A stretch of 49,432 bases of DNA from Vulcanimicrobiota bacterium (GCA_027459645.1 DAIDHQ010000018.1:1-49432); one strand, 5' to 3'. Positions 33,537-42,313 are shown, numbered from the stretch's first letter. Notes: generated by a model not told the origin, from the letters alone. Numbers and translations are program-made.

Positions 33537-33540
33537 GCGT

Positions 33541-33592
33541 CAAAGGTTCGTAGCGATCCTTTGTCTGCGCGCGCTTCGCTCAGGATGACAAG
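33541..33592. repeat. Dispersed palindromic repeat copy
   Basis: A short copy reading GGTTCGTAGCGATCCTTTGT and ending GCTTCGCTCAGGATGACA lies five bases after the stop codon of the CPBP gene and before the convergent ctaF gene. Confidence 0.75.
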
Positions 33593-33618
33593 TACACTCC
33601 GGTGCTCCCAGCAGCGAG

Positions 33619-34005
33619 TTATACGCGGGCGCTTTCGGCACCGAGGCGCCAGAGGCAGAGCAGCACCGCGACGACGGCGGCGAAAGCAAGAATCGGCGAA
33701 TAGAGCACGCCGAGCAGCATGAAAAGACAGCTGAGTGCGAGTAGAATCGGATACGGGCTGTGCGTGGTATACACGCCGAGGTCCTCGCCTTTGACATCCT
33801 CGGGCGTGAGGTCTTGACCGTCTCCGTCGATGTGCGCGTGGCGTTCTGCGATCACGGCATACACTGCCGCAAAAGCGAGTGCAGCCGTCATAATCGCGAG
33901 CAGTACCGACCCCGTCGTTTCTTCGTGTGCGACGAACCAATACGCGACCAGAATGACGGCCCCGAACGCGGTAGAACTCAAAAAGAGGCCGACAAAGGTC
34001 TTCAT
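33619..34005 (-). CDS. ctaF: Cytochrome c oxidase subunit IV (actinobacterial type)
   Basis: The ATG at 34005 overlaps the TGA of ctaD (ATGA) and gives 128 residues; the longer frame with MGCSLNARKRA is not needed. There are four hydrophobic helices (FVGLFLSSTAFGAVILVAYW, SVLLAIMTAALAFAAVYAVI, PILLALSCLFMLLGVLY and FAAVVAVLLCLWRL) with a charged loop DGDGQDLTPEDVKGEDLGVY. Position and topology match the small fourth subunit of aa3-type oxidases in actinobacteria-like operons. Confidence 0.75.
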   Translation of the reverse strand: MKTFVGLFLSSTAFGAVILVAYWFVAHEETTGSVLLAIMTAALAFAAVYAVIAERHAHIDGDGQDLTPEDVKGEDLGVYTTHSPYPILLALSCLFMLLGVLYSPILAFAAVVAVLLCLWRLGAESARV

Positions 34006-35579
34006 GGCCCGCTTCCTTGCGTTGAGGGAGCATCCCACAGCGGACGGCGGCTATTGATCGGCGGCATCGTTTCGAAATTGAATTCCGGAGGCGGCGACGA
34101 CGTCGCCCACTCGAGAGAATAGCCACCCCAGGGATTTGCGGGAACCGGAACGTGCGCAAACGCCGAGACGAGAATGTTGACGAAGAAGAGCGCCACGCCG
34201 ATTGCGAGTATAACGCCGCCGAAGCTTGCGATGCCGTTGAGCAAGGCCAGATGCTCGACGTTCGGATAGGTGTAGACGCGGCGGGCCATGCCTTCCAGCC
34301 CCATGAACGCCATCGGTATGAACGTGATGTTGAAGCCGACGAACATGAACCAGAAGCACCACTTTCCGAGTCGCTCGCTCAACTTTACGCCGAAGATCTT
34401 TGGGAACCAGAAGAAGAGGGCGGCAAACATTGCGAACATGCTGCCGCCGCCGAGGGTGTAGTGAAAATGGTTCACGACGAAATACGAGTCGTGCACCTGA
34501 TAGTCGATCGGCGGTGAGGCGACCATCACGCCCGTGATGCCGCCGAGCAAGAAGTTGAACAAAAAGCCGACGGCAAAGAGCATCGCGGTACTCAGTTCGA
34601 TCGAGCCCTTCCACATGGTGCCGATCCAGTTGACGAACTTGACGCCCGTCGGCACGGCGATGAGGAACGAAACTGCCGAGAAGAATGGATTGCTGACGGC
34701 GCCGGTGGTGAACATGTGGTGCGCCCAGACGCCGATGGAGAGCCCAGCGATGGCAAAAGCCGAGATGACGAGTCCGACGTAGCCGAAAACCGGCTTTCGC
34801 GCAAACGTCGCGATCACTTCCGTAACGATCCCGAAGTACGGCAACACCATGACGTAGACTTCGGGGTGTCCGAAAAACCAGAAGAGATGCTGGTAGAGGA
34901 TCGGGTTGCCGCCGAAAGCCGGATCGAAGAAGTGACCGCCCAAATGACGGTCGATCAGCACCATCAGGGTGACTGCGGTCAAGGACGGAAACGCCATCAG
35001 AATCAGGATGGCCGTCGCGATCATCTCCCACACGAAAATCGGCACGCGCCACATCGTCATTCCGGGAGCGCGCAAGAGAAACGTCGTGGTCGTGATATTG
35101 ATGGCCGTCAGAATCGTCGAGACCGATGCGAGCAGAATGCCGATCAGCCAGAAATCCGCCCCGACGCCGGTGCCTTCGCTAATCTCGGAGAGGGGCGCGT
35201 AGTTTGTCCAGCCGTATGCCGCCGCACCACCGTAGGTTGCGAGGCCGAGGAACGTGATGATTCCGGCGATGACGAAGAGCCAAAGCGACGTTGCGTTCAG
35301 CCGTGGGAAAGCCATATCGGGAGCGCCGATTTGCAGCGGGACCAGATAATTCGCAAGCCCGAGTCCGAAGGGCGCGATGACGAAGAAGATCATGGCGGTG
35401 CCGTGCAGCGTGAAGATTTGATTGTAGAGATGCGATGGAATCAAATCGTTGTCGGGCGTTGCCAATTGCGCGCGGATCATGAGCGCCAGGATCCCCGCGA
35501 TGACGAAAAACACCATCGTGGTGATGATGTACATGATCCCGATCTTCTTGTGGTCGGTCGCTGTCAACCAGGTGATCAC
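34002..35579 (-). CDS. ctaD: Cytochrome c oxidase subunit I
   Basis: The 525-residue catalytic subunit has 12 predicted helices. The heme a ligand lies in FTLHGTAMIF, the Cu-B ligand and cross-linked Tyr in FFGHPEVYVMVLP, the His pair in WAHHMFTTG, and the heme a/a3 ligands in VVNHFHYTLGGG. The Glu of GHPEVY indicates the canonical A-family D-channel region. It reduces oxygen to water and pumps protons. It overlaps ctaC by four bases upstream and ctaF downstream, so the three form a tight leftward unit. Confidence 0.96.
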   Translation of the reverse strand: MITWLTATDHKKIGIMYIITTMVFFVIAGILALMIRAQLATPDNDLIPSHLYNQIFTLHGTAMIFFVIAPFGLGLANYLVPLQIGAPDMAFPRLNATSLWLFVIAGIITFLGLATYGGAAAYGWTNYAPLSEISEGTGVGADFWLIGILLASVSTILTAINITTTTFLLRAPGMTMWRVPIFVWEMIATAILILMAFPSLTAVTLMVLIDRHLGGHFFDPAFGGNPILYQHLFWFFGHPEVYVMVLPYFGIVTEVIATFARKPVFGYVGLVISAFAIAGLSIGVWAHHMFTTGAVSNPFFSAVSFLIAVPTGVKFVNWIGTMWKGSIELSTAMLFAVGFLFNFLLGGITGVMVASPPIDYQVHDSYFVVNHFHYTLGGGSMFAMFAALFFWFPKIFGVKLSERLGKWCFWFMFVGFNITFIPMAFMGLEGMARRVYTYPNVEHLALLNGIASFGGVILAIGVALFFVNILVSAFAHVPVPANPWGGYSLEWATSSPPPEFNFETMPPINSRRPLWDAPSTQGSGP

Positions 35580-36226
35580 GGCTTGGCAACTCCGTTTGAA
35601 GCGATAAAGCGGTCGTAAGCAGCGGCGGGAACGACCTTAACGATAAACGTCATTAGCGCGTGGTCAACCCCGCAAAACTGCGCGCATCGCGAGAGGAAGG
35701 TTCCCGTTCGTGTCGGCGTCAGATCGAAGCGGTTCGTCATCCCGGGAATGGCGTCGCGTTTGAAGAGAAACGCGGGAACCCAGAACGAGTGGTTCACGTC
35801 GGAACTCGTGAGGTCGATCTCGGTCGTGCGCCCGAGCGGAAGATAGAGCGTTGGAGGCTGCGCTGGCGTTCCGAATGTCACGATCCGGTCACCGTTGTAA
35901 CCAAAGCGCCACGACCAGCGAAAGGCGGTGACATCGATGCGGTTCTCGGGATGCGCCGAGACGCGATCGACCGGTAATTCGCTATGCATCGTGACGAGAA
36001 ACAAGCCGATCACGATGATCAGCGGAATGATGGCGTAAGTGATTTCGAGCGGCTTATTTCCGGTAAACGAGGCCGGCTCGCTTTCGCGACGCCGATAGCG
36101 GATCAGGCACCAGATGATCGCCCCATACACGTAGAGCGCGACCAGCAACCCCGCAACGAGCGAAACGATCCACGTCTGCTGCATTAGCGCGCCTTGGGAC
36201 GTCGCCGGATGAATCAACCAGTGCAC
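35576..36226 (-). CDS. ctaC: Cytochrome c oxidase subunit II
   Basis: The 216-residue protein has two N-terminal helices (VAGLLVALYVYGAIIWCLI and EITYAIIPLIIVIGLFLVTM) and a cupredoxin domain with the Cu-A site: the first His in SSDVNHSFWVPAF and CAQFCGVDHALM for the Cys, Cys, His and Met ligands. The aromatic electron-entry patch is RWSWRFGY. There is no fused cytochrome c domain, so a separate cytochrome must deliver electrons. The second ATG at 36184 is a possible alternative start. Confidence 0.93.
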   Translation of the reverse strand: MHWLIHPATSQGALMQQTWIVSLVAGLLVALYVYGAIIWCLIRYRRRESEPASFTGNKPLEITYAIIPLIIVIGLFLVTMHSELPVDRVSAHPENRIDVTAFRWSWRFGYNGDRIVTFGTPAQPPTLYLPLGRTTEIDLTSSDVNHSFWVPAFLFKRDAIPGMTNRFDLTPTRTGTFLSRCAQFCGVDHALMTFIVKVVPAAAYDRFIASNGVAKP

Positions 36227-36275
36227 ATTCGCTGCTTACCCAGCCCAGCATAGAACATTTCTCTCGCGGGTAGCA

Positions 36276-36869
36276 TTGAACGTGTCCAGTCGTGCAGGGG
36301 GTAACCTCCATCAACGTCCGTTGCCGGTGCGGGCGCACCCGCTCGTCTTCGGAACCGTGCTCTTTCTTGCTTCGGAGCTGATGTTTTTCGCGGCGCTCTT
36401 TGCTTCGTACTACGATCTGCGCGCAAATCGCGCGTCGTGGCCGCCCCCCGGCGTGCACCTAGACGTGCTCGAATCGACGATCGGAACCGCTTTGCTGCTG
36501 GTCTCGAGTATCGTGATGGTGCTGGCCGCCAAAGCGATGGATAGGCAGCGTATCGCTGCCGCGCGCTGGTGGACCGCCTCTGCGGTGATCGCCGCGATCG
36601 CCTTTATCGCGCTCTCGATCCACGGGTACCTGAAAAATACGTTCACGATCGCGACCAACGCGTACGGTTCGATCTATTACGCGATGACCGGATTCCACTT
36701 ATTGCACGTGACCGTTGGCGTCGGCATTCTGTTGGCGCTGCTGATCGGCATGCGCAGCAACGCGCTTCAGGCCTATCATCGCGAGGCGGCGGAAGCGATG
36801 ACGTACTATTGGCACTTCGTCTTTATCGTCTGGATCGGCATCTGGGCGAGCATCTACTTGGTGCAATAG
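36276..36869 (+). CDS. ctaE: Cytochrome c oxidase subunit III
   Basis: This protein of about 197 residues has five hydrophobic helices and typical subunit III segments: HPLVFGTVLFLASELMFFAA, FASYYDLRANRASWPPPGVH, YYAMTGFHLLHVTVGVGILL and YYWHFVFIVWIGIWASIYLV. Its strand is opposite to that of ctaCDF, with 49 bases between the start codons. The start may be TTG 36276 or GTG 36282; the latter lies five bases after TAGCAT and could be leaderless. The stop codon is followed by the qcrA ATG after one base. Confidence 0.93.
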   Translation: MNVSSRAGGNLHQRPLPVRAHPLVFGTVLFLASELMFFAALFASYYDLRANRASWPPPGVHLDVLESTIGTALLLVSSIVMVLAAKAMDRQRIAAARWWTASAVIAAIAFIALSIHGYLKNTFTIATNAYGSIYYAMTGFHLLHVTVGVGILLALLIGMRSNALQAYHREAAEAMTYYWHFVFIVWIGIWASIYLVQ

Positions 36870-36870
36870 C

Positions 36871-37734
36871 ATGATCAAAGATCGCACGATCCTGTTCTGC
36901 TTGCTCCTGACGATGGTGGGCGCCGTACTCTTCGTCGTCTCATACGCGTTAGGCGGCGATCGTCTCTACGAAGGTCTTTCGCTTGCGCTCGCCGCTGCCG
37001 GGCTTTGCGGCGCGTTCGTCGGATGGGCGTTCTGGATTCTGCCCGCCGAGCAAGTGGTGGACGAACGGTCCTTCGTCTACGCGCCCTCCGGGCGCTCCGC
37101 TCAGGATGACACAAACGCGTCCGGGCGCTCCGCTCAGGATGACAGGCACATAGATGCGGCGGGGCGGGCGGCGGATGCGGGCACCGCGTCGATTACGCGC
37201 AATACGCTGTTGACGCGCATGCTCTATGCCGCGCTCGGGTTCTTCGGTATCGCGATGGTGGTGCCGCTTCGGTCGCTCGGGCCCGCACTCGGCGATTCTG
37301 CGTGGCACACGAAATGGCGTAAGGGCATGCGGCTGCAGCGCGAAGACGGCAGCTTCGTGCGCGCTAGCGATCTGAACGTGAATTCCGTCGTAACGGTGTT
37401 TCCCGAAGGTGATCTGGGCGACGCGCAAGCGCAGACCGTGTTGATCCGCGTGCCGTCGCTGCTTTCGCCAACCGCCGAGGGCTTTGTCGCGTATTCAAAA
37501 GTGTGCACGCACGCCGGATGTCCGGTCGCGCTGTATCGCGCGGCCGCGAAGCAACTGATGTGCCCGTGCCATCAATCGGTCTTTGACGTGCTCGACAACG
37601 GACGCGTCGTCTCGGGTCCGGCCGATCATGCCCTGCCGCGTTTGCCGATCGAGGTCGGAGCCGACGGCTATCTGCGCGCGACCGGCGACTTTCCGTCGCC
37701 CGTCGGGCCGGGGTTCTGGGAGCGCTCGTCGTGA
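36871..37734 (+). CDS. qcrA: Rieske iron-sulfur subunit of the cytochrome bc complex (with repeat-derived insert)
   Basis: The 287-residue protein has two N-terminal helices, a third helix near residues 115-135 and a Rieske domain with CTHAGC (Cys212, His214, Cys217) and CPCH (Cys231, Cys233, His234). The three-helix form is typical of actinobacterial-type QcrA. Residues about 67-92 (VYAPSGRSAQDDTNASGRSA and QDDRHID) are encoded by a double copy of the dispersed genomic repeat and were probably acquired in frame in the cytoplasmic linker between helices two and three. It passes electrons from quinol to cytochrome c and follows ctaE directly. Confidence 0.93.
   Translation: MIKDRTILFCLLLTMVGAVLFVVSYALGGDRLYEGLSLALAAAGLCGAFVGWAFWILPAEQVVDERSFVYAPSGRSAQDDTNASGRSAQDDRHIDAAGRAADAGTASITRNTLLTRMLYAALGFFGIAMVVPLRSLGPALGDSAWHTKWRKGMRLQREDGSFVRASDLNVNSVVTVFPEGDLGDAQAQTVLIRVPSLLSPTAEGFVAYSKVCTHAGCPVALYRAAAKQLMCPCHQSVFDVLDNGRVVSGPADHALPRLPIEVGADGYLRATGDFPSPVGPGFWERSS
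37068..37146 (+). repeat. Dispersed repeat inside the qcrA coding sequence
   Basis: CCTTCGTCTACGCGCC is followed by two copies of TCCGGGCGCTCCGCTCAGGA plus TGACA, separated by CAAACGCG. The same words recur in the intergenic repeats at 45.8 kb and 49.0 kb. The reading frame is kept through both copies. Confidence 0.8.
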
Positions 37735-39098
37735 TCGGACGCATGGTTACGTGGATCGACGACCGCTTGGGAAGCACGCATTTCGTCAATCACGCGTTGC
37801 GCAAAGCGTTCCCGGATCATTGGTCGTTCATGTTGGGCGAGATCAACATGTACTCGTTCATCATCCTGGTAGCAACGGGAACGTTTCTCGCCTTCTTTTT
37901 CGATCCCAATGCAGCCCATACGATCTACAATGGGCCGTACTCGCTCCTGGACGGAACGTCGGTATCTCACGCCTATGATTCTGCTCTGAAGCTGAGCTTC
38001 GAAGTCAACGGCGGGCTGCTGATGCGTCAGGTGCATCATTGGACCGCGCTGATCTTCGTTGCCGGCATCATTATGCACATGGGACGCATCTTTTTCACCG
38101 GGGCGTTTCGTAAGCCGCGCGAGATCAACTGGATCATCGGCATTTTTTTGCTGATGCTCGCGATGTTCGCTGGGTTTACCGGCTATTCGATGCCCGACGA
38201 TTTAATGAGCGGTACCGGGTTGCGCATCGCGGTATCCATTCTGCTCTCGGTACCGGTCATCGGCGCCTGGGCGGCGGTATTGCTGGCGGGCGGCGTCTTT
38301 CCGAACCCAGCCGTCGTCTTGCCGCGCTTGTTCGTGGTACACGTGTTCGTGCTGCCGGCCGCGATCGCCGGATTGATGGCGCTGCATTTGGTCGTCATCT
38401 GGCGTCAGAAGCACACGCAGTTCCCTGGGCCGGGACGCACGGAGCGCAACGTGATCGGGTCGCCGCTCTATCCGAAGTACATGATGAAGTCGTTGAGTTT
38501 GTTTGCGGCGATCCTCACCGTCGTCTTCGCGCTCGGCGCGTTGGTGCAGATCAATCCGGTGTGGATATGGGGACCGTACGAGCCGTGGCAAGTCATCAGC
38601 CCCGCGCAGCCCGATTGGTACGTTGGCTGGCTGGAGGGCGCATTGCGCCTGGGGCCGCCGGTGGCGCTTCACTTCTTCGGACACGTGATTCCGTCGCCGT
38701 TCTGGATGGCGGTGGCGTTGCCCGGCTTGCTGTTTTTGCTGCTGTTGTTCTGGCCTTGGCTCGAAGCAACGGTCCGCAACGACCGCGACTATCACAATCT
38801 GCTCGAGTTGCCGCGCCAGGTGCCGATTCGTACGGCGATAGGCGTGGCGATCTTTGTATTCTGTCTGGGTTTGACGCTGGCAGGCAGCAGCGACGTGCAA
38901 GCTCGTTACGTGCACATTCCGATCACCGACATCACGCGCTTCTATCAGCTGTTCTGCCTGATCGCGCCCATCGCCGCGTTTTGGGTGACGTTTGCCTTTT
39001 GCGTCGAGCTGCGGGCGCGTCACGGCGTGAGCGAGGCGCCACGAATTCGTTTGAGACGTAACGCCGAAGGCGGTTTCGACGAGGAACCGGTGGCATGA
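37731..39098 (+). CDS. qcrB: Cytochrome b subunit of the cytochrome bc complex
   Basis: The 455-residue membrane protein carries the heme ligands in MRQVHHWTALIFVAGIIMHM and in VVHVFVLPAAIAGLMALHLV. The quinol-site motif appears as PDWYVGWLEGALR, the P-D-W-Y version found in Gram-positive and related lineages. Cytochrome b6 and subunit IV parts are fused, giving about nine helices. It overlaps qcrA by four bases. No cytochrome c1 gene is adjacent. Confidence 0.95.
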   Translation: MIGRMVTWIDDRLGSTHFVNHALRKAFPDHWSFMLGEINMYSFIILVATGTFLAFFFDPNAAHTIYNGPYSLLDGTSVSHAYDSALKLSFEVNGGLLMRQVHHWTALIFVAGIIMHMGRIFFTGAFRKPREINWIIGIFLLMLAMFAGFTGYSMPDDLMSGTGLRIAVSILLSVPVIGAWAAVLLAGGVFPNPAVVLPRLFVVHVFVLPAAIAGLMALHLVVIWRQKHTQFPGPGRTERNVIGSPLYPKYMMKSLSLFAAILTVVFALGALVQINPVWIWGPYEPWQVISPAQPDWYVGWLEGALRLGPPVALHFFGHVIPSPFWMAVALPGLLFLLLLFWPWLEATVRNDRDYHNLLELPRQVPIRTAIGVAIFVFCLGLTLAGSSDVQARYVHIPITDITRFYQLFCLIAPIAAFWVTFAFCVELRARHGVSEAPRIRLRRNAEGGFDEEPVA

Positions 39099-39781
39099 GG
39101 GCGAGGTTTTTCGCCTGCGTCGCGCTCGCGCTCGTCTGTAGCGGCGTGGTGCTTTCGCCGCGCATCGATGCGCTCGCGGATGCGTCATTTGCCTGGCATA
39201 TGATGCAGCATCTGGTGTTGCTGCTGGTCGTACCGTTCTTACTGCTTGCGGCGGAGCCGTTCCGCATGTTTGCCGCGATTGCCGGGAAGGACGCAACGGC
39301 GCGGTTCGTGAGGGCGACGCGCCCGCTGCACGTCGTGGCGCACCCGGTAGTGGCGATGAGCGTGTTCGTCGGGACGCTATGGATCACGCACTTTTCGGGC
39401 GTGTATAACTTCGCGTTGGATCACGAGTGGGCGCACGTGTGCGAGCATGCGTGGTATCTTAGCGCGGGTCTGCTGTTCTGGGCGCCCGTGCTTGCGCCAC
39501 CTCCGCTGCACCCGCTGCCGTTCCCCGCGCGCGTCGCATATTTGCTGTTCGCACTGCCGCAAGGAGGCTTGCTCGCACTCGTCTTGGGGACGACGCGACG
39601 CGTGCTCTATCCGCATTATGCGGCGTACCCAAACGCACTGGCGGATCAAGGTAATGCCGCGGCGGTCATGTGGATCGGCGGCGGGATGCTTATCTTTTCC
39701 GCCTTCCTATCGACACTCGGTGCGTGGGCGCTCCGCGAGAGCGCTGCCCAGCGCGACCCCGTTCCCGGAGGCATCTCATGA
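39095..39781 (+). CDS. ctaG: CtaG-type cytochrome c oxidase assembly/copper protein
   Basis: The 228-residue membrane protein has six to seven helices and the Caa3_CtaG pattern: FAWHMMQHLVLLLVVPFLLL, HFSGVYNFALDHEWAHVCEH, then AWYLSAGLLFWAPVLAPPP. Histidines at MMQH, HEWAHVCEH and YPHY may bind copper or heme. Members of this family are needed for caa3-type oxidase assembly. Four-base overlaps on both sides place it in the qcrAB operon. Confidence 0.85.
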   Translation: MRARFFACVALALVCSGVVLSPRIDALADASFAWHMMQHLVLLLVVPFLLLAAEPFRMFAAIAGKDATARFVRATRPLHVVAHPVVAMSVFVGTLWITHFSGVYNFALDHEWAHVCEHAWYLSAGLLFWAPVLAPPPLHPLPFPARVAYLLFALPQGGLLALVLGTTRRVLYPHYAAYPNALADQGNAAAVMWIGGGMLIFSAFLSTLGAWALRESAAQRDPVPGGIS

Positions 39782-40323
39782 AACCCGGTATCTTCCTTGC
39801 AGCACTAGCGGGTTTGCTGGCCGTCGCGCTGTTGGGCAGCGGGGGCCAAAGCCCGGTGCAAATGAGCGCATCGACGCCGGCGCCGACAATCTCGGCATCG
39901 GGCATTACGTCTCCGACGGAACCGCCGGTGATCTATAACGCCCCGAAGACGCCAAAAGGCACCCCGGTGACGCCGAAACCGAGCAATGCCGTTCCGTCCT
40001 ATACAGATGCGCAGGCGCGCGTTGGGCAAACGCAATTTTATCTGCACTGCGCGGAGTGCCACGGGGCGAGCGGGCAGGGGAATTACGGTCCCGGCCTGCT
40101 GGTCGACGACGGGAACGTGCAGTGGCAGCCCGTGTATTACGTCTACAGCTATATGATGCAGCACATGCCGGCGGGCGACGCCGACGCGCTTCGGAAGGAT
40201 CAATACATCGACATTATGGCGTTTCTGTTAAAGGCGCACGGGCACCCGGCCGGCACCAAGCCGCTAACGAACAAGTCACTCCTGGACTCGGGCGCGTTGC
40301 TCGGATTGGAAGAGCCGAAGTGA
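39778..40323 (+). CDS. Monoheme cytochrome c
   Basis: The ATG at 39778 overlaps the ctaG stop (ATGA) and gives 181 residues. There is a signal peptide or anchor (IFLAALAGLLAVALLGSGG), a Pro/Thr-rich linker, one heme-binding CAECH and probable axial Met in MMQHMPAGDAD. The order is that of class I cytochromes. Its position between the bc complex and a PQQ dehydrogenase suggests that it ferries electrons from the dehydrogenase, or from QcrAB, to the Cu-A site of CtaC. Confidence 0.9.
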   Translation: MKPGIFLAALAGLLAVALLGSGGQSPVQMSASTPAPTISASGITSPTEPPVIYNAPKTPKGTPVTPKPSNAVPSYTDAQARVGQTQFYLHCAECHGASGQGNYGPGLLVDDGNVQWQPVYYVYSYMMQHMPAGDADALRKDQYIDIMAFLLKAHGHPAGTKPLTNKSLLDSGALLGLEEPK

Positions 40324-42029
40324 CGCGGCCTCATGCATGGGTTCTCGCGTTAGTTACGGGAGCGCTGCTTGCGGGATGCAGTGGCGCGGCTTCGCACGAT
40401 GCGTGGCAGCCAGTTACCGACGCGCGCTTGCGCAACGCCGCGAAGGATCCTGGATGGCTGATGTATCTGCGTACGTATAACGCGCAAGGGCACGTTCCGT
40501 ACACCCAAATCAATACGACGAATGTCGACAAACTCCACGTCGTGTTCACCCATAGTTTTTCGATTCCGGAAGGCTATGAGTCGCCGCCGATGGTCAACGG
40601 CCGCATTATGATCGTAACGACGCCGATGGACGACGTCTACGCGCTCGATGCCGTGACGGGAAAGAAGTTGTGGGAGTACGATTACGCACCGAAGATTCCA
40701 AAGATAGCGCTCCGTACGGTGTGCTGCGACATGGATAACCGCGGCGTGGCGATGTACGGCAACAACGTGTATATGGCGACGCTGGACGATCACGTGATCG
40801 CACTCGACGCGCAGACGGGCAAAGTCGTATGGAACGTGCAGTTGGAGCCGCCCGGCGTCGGGTATGCGATGACAGCCGCGCCACTGGCGGTAAACGGCAA
40901 GATCATCATCGGCGCCGGCGGGGGCGAGTATGCATCGCGCGGCGTGATATTCGCGCTCGATGCAAAGGACGGACACCAGCTCTGGCATTTCTACACGATT
41001 CCTTCACCACACGAGACTGGCGGAAATACGTGGCCGAATCAAACGTATAAACGCGGCGGTGCCGACCCTTGGATGACCGGCAGTTACGATCCGGAGACGA
41101 ATACGATTTTCTATGGCACGGGAAATCCGTCGCCGTGGTTGTGGGTGCAGCGGCCAGGGCAGAACCTGTTCTCCGACGGCTTCGTCGCGCTCGATCCCGA
41201 TACGGGCAAGCTGAAATTCTGGTTCCAAGAGACGCCCAACGATCCGTGGGATTACGACGCGACGGCGACGTGGACGCAAGCCGACGTGCCCATTCACGGC
41301 ACGATGCGGAAGATTGTCTATCAGTTCGCGCGTAACGGCTATTTATATGTCGTGGATCGTACGAATGGGAATCTAATCTACATGACGCCGTTCACGAAAG
41401 CAACGTCGGTACTGGGGTACGACAAGAAAAAGCGAATCGGCATCGTCGATTCAAACCTGAAGCCGCGTATCGGGCAGAAGATTTTCACGTGTCCGGCGTT
41501 CTTCGGCGGCGACAATTGGTGGTCGTACACCTACGATCCGCAATTGCATTACGCCGTGACGCCCGGCATGCAGACGTGCATGTATCTCAGCGGCGATCAG
41601 CCGCCAAAGGTCTTCCATGCGGGCGCTTTCCAGACCAACGAGAGCTTTAAAGTGATGCCGGTTCCCGGATCGAAGGGGTTCGGCGCGATTCAAGCCTTCA
41701 ATTTATCGACGGGCAAACGCGTGTGGAAGCACGTGACGAAGCTTCCCTGGACCGACGGTACGCTCTCGACGAACGGCGGTTTGGTCTTCAGCGGCACGCC
41801 GGACCAGAAGTTTCAAGCCTTCGACATAAAGACCGGCAAGATTCTATGGACGTTCCACGCGCGTTCTGGCTTCGTGGGGCAGCCGATGAGTTATGAAGTC
41901 GACGGCAAGCAATACGTCGCCGTGCAATCGGGCTACGGCGGCGTGGCACCGTTCTGGGGCGGCAAAAAGGTCGCACCGATGTTCAAAGGGATCCCGCTGG
42001 GCGGCACGATGTACGTGTTCTCTTTATAA
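40320..42029 (+). CDS. PQQ-dependent dehydrogenase lipoprotein (quinoprotein)
   Basis: The GTG at 40320 overlaps the cytochrome stop (GTGA) and gives 569 residues; the longer frame runs through the cytochrome gene. A lipobox LLAGCSG anchors it. The eight-bladed propeller shows repeated W-motifs such as DAVTGKKLWEY, DAQTGKVVWNV and DIKTGKILWTF. The vicinal disulfide Cys135-Cys136 (VCCD) caps PQQ, and Asp308/Asp311 in NDPWDYDA supply the catalytic base region. It oxidises an alcohol or sugar in the periplasm; the substrate is unknown. Electron output through the adjacent cytochrome c is inferred. Confidence 0.88.
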   Translation: MTRPHAWVLALVTGALLAGCSGAASHDAWQPVTDARLRNAAKDPGWLMYLRTYNAQGHVPYTQINTTNVDKLHVVFTHSFSIPEGYESPPMVNGRIMIVTTPMDDVYALDAVTGKKLWEYDYAPKIPKIALRTVCCDMDNRGVAMYGNNVYMATLDDHVIALDAQTGKVVWNVQLEPPGVGYAMTAAPLAVNGKIIIGAGGGEYASRGVIFALDAKDGHQLWHFYTIPSPHETGGNTWPNQTYKRGGADPWMTGSYDPETNTIFYGTGNPSPWLWVQRPGQNLFSDGFVALDPDTGKLKFWFQETPNDPWDYDATATWTQADVPIHGTMRKIVYQFARNGYLYVVDRTNGNLIYMTPFTKATSVLGYDKKKRIGIVDSNLKPRIGQKIFTCPAFFGGDNWWSYTYDPQLHYAVTPGMQTCMYLSGDQPPKVFHAGAFQTNESFKVMPVPGSKGFGAIQAFNLSTGKRVWKHVTKLPWTDGTLSTNGGLVFSGTPDQKFQAFDIKTGKILWTFHARSGFVGQPMSYEVDGKQYVAVQSGYGGVAPFWGGKKVAPMFKGIPLGGTMYVFSL

Positions 42030-42055
42030 CCGAGCTGGACGCCGGGGCGCGGTGG

Positions 42056-42072
42056 TTGTACAATGTTATAAC
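42056..42072. promoter_or_regulatory. mazEF operator: two adjacent 8-bp palindromes
   Basis: TTGTACAA (42056-42063) and GTTATAAC (42065-42072) are both perfect palindromes one base apart, directly before the mazE ATG at 42074. This is where the MazE dimer or MazEF complex is expected to bind. Confidence 0.5.
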
Positions 42073-42073
42073 A

Positions 42074-42313
42074 ATGCGCGCTCCGCTTCGACGTTTCGGT
42101 AACAGCCAAGGCATTATTATCCCGAAGGGCGTTCTTTCGCTCTTGCGGATTAGCGGCGAGGTGGAAATGGAGGTCGTGGACCAGCACATCGAGTTGCGCC
42201 CCGTCGCCGGGCGTCGCGTCGGGTGGGCCGAAGCGTTTGAGGCGCTTCCACCGGAGGCATTGGCGATGACCGAAGAAGACGAGGCCTTCTTGTCGTTCGA
42301 TCTTTCGGAATGA
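42074..42313 (+). CDS. mazE: MazE-type antitoxin (AbrB/SpoVT fold)
   Basis: From ATG 42074 the protein has 79 residues. It begins with the swapped-hairpin DNA-binding motif LRRFGNSQGIIIPKGVLSLL and VEMEVVDQHIELRP, and ends in an acidic toxin-binding tail (EEDEAFLSFDLSE). TTG 42056 would add MYNVIT within the operator and is less likely. The stop overlaps the mazF ATG. Confidence 0.9.
   Translation: MRAPLRRFGNSQGIIIPKGVLSLLRISGEVEMEVVDQHIELRPVAGRRVGWAEAFEALPPEALAMTEEDEAFLSFDLSE

Noticed and set aside
34716-35618. A 300-codon plus-strand frame antisense to ctaD
   Set aside because: The product is almost entirely charged residues and opposes a strongly supported oxidase subunit I.
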